A model generated the notes under the pieces. It was not told the origin of the DNA, ran no database searches, and was given only the letters and a program-made list of their open reading frames with translations. Shown here in pieces: positions 5,844 through 7,616 of a stretch of 7,616 nt of DNA. The translations under genes and the position numbers were made by a program. The DNA is from Oscillospiraceae bacterium. Its GTDB lineage: Bacteria; Bacillota; Clostridia; Oscillospirales; Acutalibacteraceae. The stretch's first letter is position 1, and every line of letters begins with the position of its first letter. The stretch lies in assembly GCA_029004655.1 (NCBI GenBank), contig JAQVYP010000020.1, positions 1 to 7,616 of the forward strand, read 5' to 3'.

Positions 5844-5850
5844 TAAACAG

Positions 5851-6372
5851 TTGGTTGCACGTGATAAGACTAAAAATCAAATTGGTTATGCTGTCTTTGG
5901 ATTAATCTGCTTTGTGTTGTATTTCATTCAGTATACAAAAGGATATAACTTAAAAATTGGGAATGCAACTGCGGTTTTGCTTGTGCCGATTATAGTAATT
6001 ATTGCAACCTTTTTTCGCGAATGGGTTGGTGCACTATTTGGACTTGTGGTAGGCACTTTAATGGATATCACTACGTCCGGTTCAACTTGTTTTAATGCTA
6101 TTGCGCTCATGCTTATAGGGTGTGCTTCAGGACTTTTAATAACATATTTGTTTAACAATAATCTTTTATCGGCACTTTTCCTTGATTTTATGTTTGTATT
6201 TATTTATTTTTTATCAAAATGGTTATTCCTTCAATTCTTTTCCGGAAAATCAGATGCGGTTCAATATCTTTTGGAATACAGTCTGCCGTCAGCATTCTTA
6301 ACTTTTATTGTTGGCATACCGATATATATAATTATGAGATATATAATGAAAATTATTAACAGATTCAGTTAA
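5851..6372 (+). CDS. mreD: Rod-shape determining membrane protein MreD
   Basis: This 173-residue, strongly hydrophobic protein has about five membrane segments (about 11-28, 38-54, 57-72 with 82-100, 104-128, and 146-166). The only clear sequence signature is GALFGLVVGTLMDITTSG at 60-77, matching the conserved Gly/Leu-rich segment ending in Asp found in MreD. MreD is a membrane partner of MreC in the elongation complex; its biochemical role is poorly defined. The family diverges quickly, so the call rests on length, hydrophobic pattern, this motif and its position between mreC and PBP2. Translation starts at TTG 5851, set by GGGGGGA. PBP2 follows after 60 bases. Confidence 0.92.
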   Translation: MVARDKTKNQIGYAVFGLICFVLYFIQYTKGYNLKIGNATAVLLVPIIVIIATFFREWVGALFGLVVGTLMDITTSGSTCFNAIALMLIGCASGLLITYLFNNNLLSALFLDFMFVFIYFLSKWLFLQFFSGKSDAVQYLLEYSLPSAFLTFIVGIPIYIIMRYIMKIINRFS

Positions 6373-6416
6373 AAGCATAGTCGATTCATATAAAATAAAA
6401 AGCGTTTAATTTCACG

Positions 6417-6423
6417 AAAGGTG
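6417..6423 (+). promoter_or_regulatory. Ribosome binding site of the PBP2 gene
   Basis: AAAGGTG lies 9 bases before GTG 6433. It supports the GTG start, whose next codons give a lysine-rich N-terminus and then the membrane anchor. Confidence 0.65.
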
Positions 6424-6432
6424 TGTGTTACA

Positions 6433-7616
6433 GTGGCAAAAAAAAAGAAAAGTAATCCAAGAATAATCACATTAACTGCTTTATTGCTGGTTGTAATGCT
6501 GGCTTTTGGTGTGAGAATGAGCGACTTCCAGTTGATTAATGCAGATGAATATGCTTCTGAGGGCGATAATATATCAACCAGAACAGCCACGATTAAAGCA
6601 ACCAGGGGCGAACTACTTGATAGATATGGAAGGCCTATTGCAGTTAATCGCGAGGGCTATGATGTTGTTTTCAATGGTGCATATATGAACAAGGGTAATA
6701 TGAATTCTACCATTAAAACTATGACAGAGTTATTAGTTGCATACGGATTTGTTTGGATTGACACTCTTCCTATGGACAAAAATTCACCCTATGATTTTAC
6801 AATCGACTCTGATTCAGTGGTTTCAACTTTAAAATCCGATTTGGGACTGACCCATTATGCAACCGCACAAAATTGCTTCGTCGAAATGATATCCAGATAT
6901 TCGCTTGAAGGTTTGAATGAAAGTGCTCAGCGCACAATAATGGGCGTAAGATATTCTATGGAGAGCGCAGACTTCTCAATCTCATTGCCATTCACATTTG
7001 CTGAAGATGTATCAAGTGAACTTATGACCGTAATTTTGGAATCAGAATCCAGTTTGCCGGGAGTTGAAATTCAAGTTTCATCATATCGTGAATATGTTGA
7101 CGATACATTGGCAGTTCACTTGATTGGAAGTGTCGGGAAAATACAGGCCAAGAAATGGGAAAAATTAAAAGCGGCTGGATATTCCTATGATGATAAAGTT
7201 GGAAACGGCGGTGTGGAGGAAGCTTTTGAAGATTATCTTAGAGGCGATGACGGAACATTTACTTATAAGGTCGACGGCTCTGGCAATATATTATCTTCAA
7301 CAATCACAACGGCACCGATTAACGGTGAAACCGTAAAGCTTTCTATCGATAAAAGGCTACAAATAGTTGCTCAAAATGAGCTTAAAGCAGCTGTTGATTC
7401 ATATAACAGCAAAGGTGGCAAAATAACAGGTGCTGCAGCTGTGGCGGTTGATGTTAATACCGGAGAGGTACTTGCGTCGGCAAATTATCCCTCCTATACT
7501 CTATCTGAATTTAAAAATAATTATTCGGCATTGGCGGCGGACACATCTAAACCACTTTTTGACCGTGCATTCAACGGTCAATACCCTCCGGGTTCTGTGT
7601 TTAAACCGTCTGTTGC
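6433..7616 (+). CDS. mrdA: Class B penicillin-binding protein, PBP2-type transpeptidase (partial, runs off the right edge)
   Basis: The open frame from GTG 6433 reaches the window end, giving 394 complete codons of an expected 650-700 or more. A lysine-rich start (AKKKK) is followed by a single membrane anchor (about 11-28). The dimerisation/pedestal region opens with RGELLDRYGRPIA (58-70). Later landmarks are HLIGSVG (229-235), GNGGVEEAFEDYLRGDDG (257-274) and LSIDKRLQ (303-310). The transpeptidase domain begins around AVDVNTGEVLASANYPSY (338-355) and contains YPPGSVFKP, with the SxxK nucleophile S388 and K391. The SxN and KTG motifs lie beyond the edge. The enzyme cross-links peptidoglycan during elongation and is the target of beta-lactams. 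The position after mreBCD supports the MrdA/PBP2 role; SpoVD or PBP2b-like roles are less likely but share this fold. Confidence 0.93.
   Translation, partial: MAKKKKSNPRIITLTALLLVVMLAFGVRMSDFQLINADEYASEGDNISTRTATIKATRGELLDRYGRPIAVNREGYDVVFNGAYMNKGNMNSTIKTMTELLVAYGFVWIDTLPMDKNSPYDFTIDSDSVVSTLKSDLGLTHYATAQNCFVEMISRYSLEGLNESAQRTIMGVRYSMESADFSISLPFTFAEDVSSELMTVILESESSLPGVEIQVSSYREYVDDTLAVHLIGSVGKIQAKKWEKLKAAGYSYDDKVGNGGVEEAFEDYLRGDDGTFTYKVDGSGNILSSTITTAPINGETVKLSIDKRLQIVAQNELKAAVDSYNSKGGKITGAAAVAVDVNTGEVLASANYPSYTLSEFKNNYSALAADTSKPLFDRAFNGQYPPGSVFKPSV

Overview
The window is a chromosomal stretch of a low-GC Gram-positive bacterium. It most likely comes from class Clostridia, perhaps an Oscillospiraceae or Ruminococcaceae-type lineage, though that finer placement is only an impression from protein flavour. 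The reasons are AT-rich intergenic DNA, strong purine-rich ribosome binding sites, frequent TTG and GTG starts, a DegV protein, a signal-anchored polysaccharide deacetylase, and an mreB-mreC-mreD-PBP2 cluster. Eight protein genes can be supported: seven complete, and one that runs off the right edge.

Layout. Positions 1-233 hold no gene. They contain a GC-rich nested palindrome (6-83) that looks like a dispersed intergenic element cut by the window edge, followed by a promoter. mscS (234-1046, +) encodes a small mechanosensitive channel. It converges on degV (1090-1956, -), and a 14-bp hairpin between them can serve both. The divergent gap 1957-2254 carries a strong minus-strand promoter whose -10 lies inside a perfect 11-bp dyad, a long structured degV leader with three mutually complementary arms, and a plus-strand promoter for the next unit. 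The polysaccharide deacetylase gene (2255-3211) and dut (3221-3661) form a tight two-gene unit closed by a clear intrinsic terminator (3672-3700). A new promoter in 3701-3862 then drives mreB (3863-4882), mreC (4920-5774), mreD (5851-6372) and a class B penicillin-binding protein, PBP2 (6433 to beyond 7616). The window ends three codons after the catalytic SxxK motif of PBP2.

How the genes work together. MreB, MreC, MreD and PBP2 are the core of the elongation machinery that builds the lateral cell wall: cytoplasmic filament, bitopic scaffold, multispanning membrane partner and transpeptidase. The deacetylase probably modifies the same wall from outside. MscS relieves turgor when osmolarity drops. 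dUTPase keeps uracil out of DNA, and DegV is a fatty-acid-binding protein. These last two have no obvious mechanistic link to wall growth.

Most of the window is ordinary housekeeping content, and I do not see a convincing new multi-gene system. The parts worth a second look are non-coding: the palindrome at the left edge, the possible operator and attenuator-like leader of degV, and the repeated use of pure G-run ribosome binding sites (five or six Gs) instead of GGAGG, including before all three mre genes.
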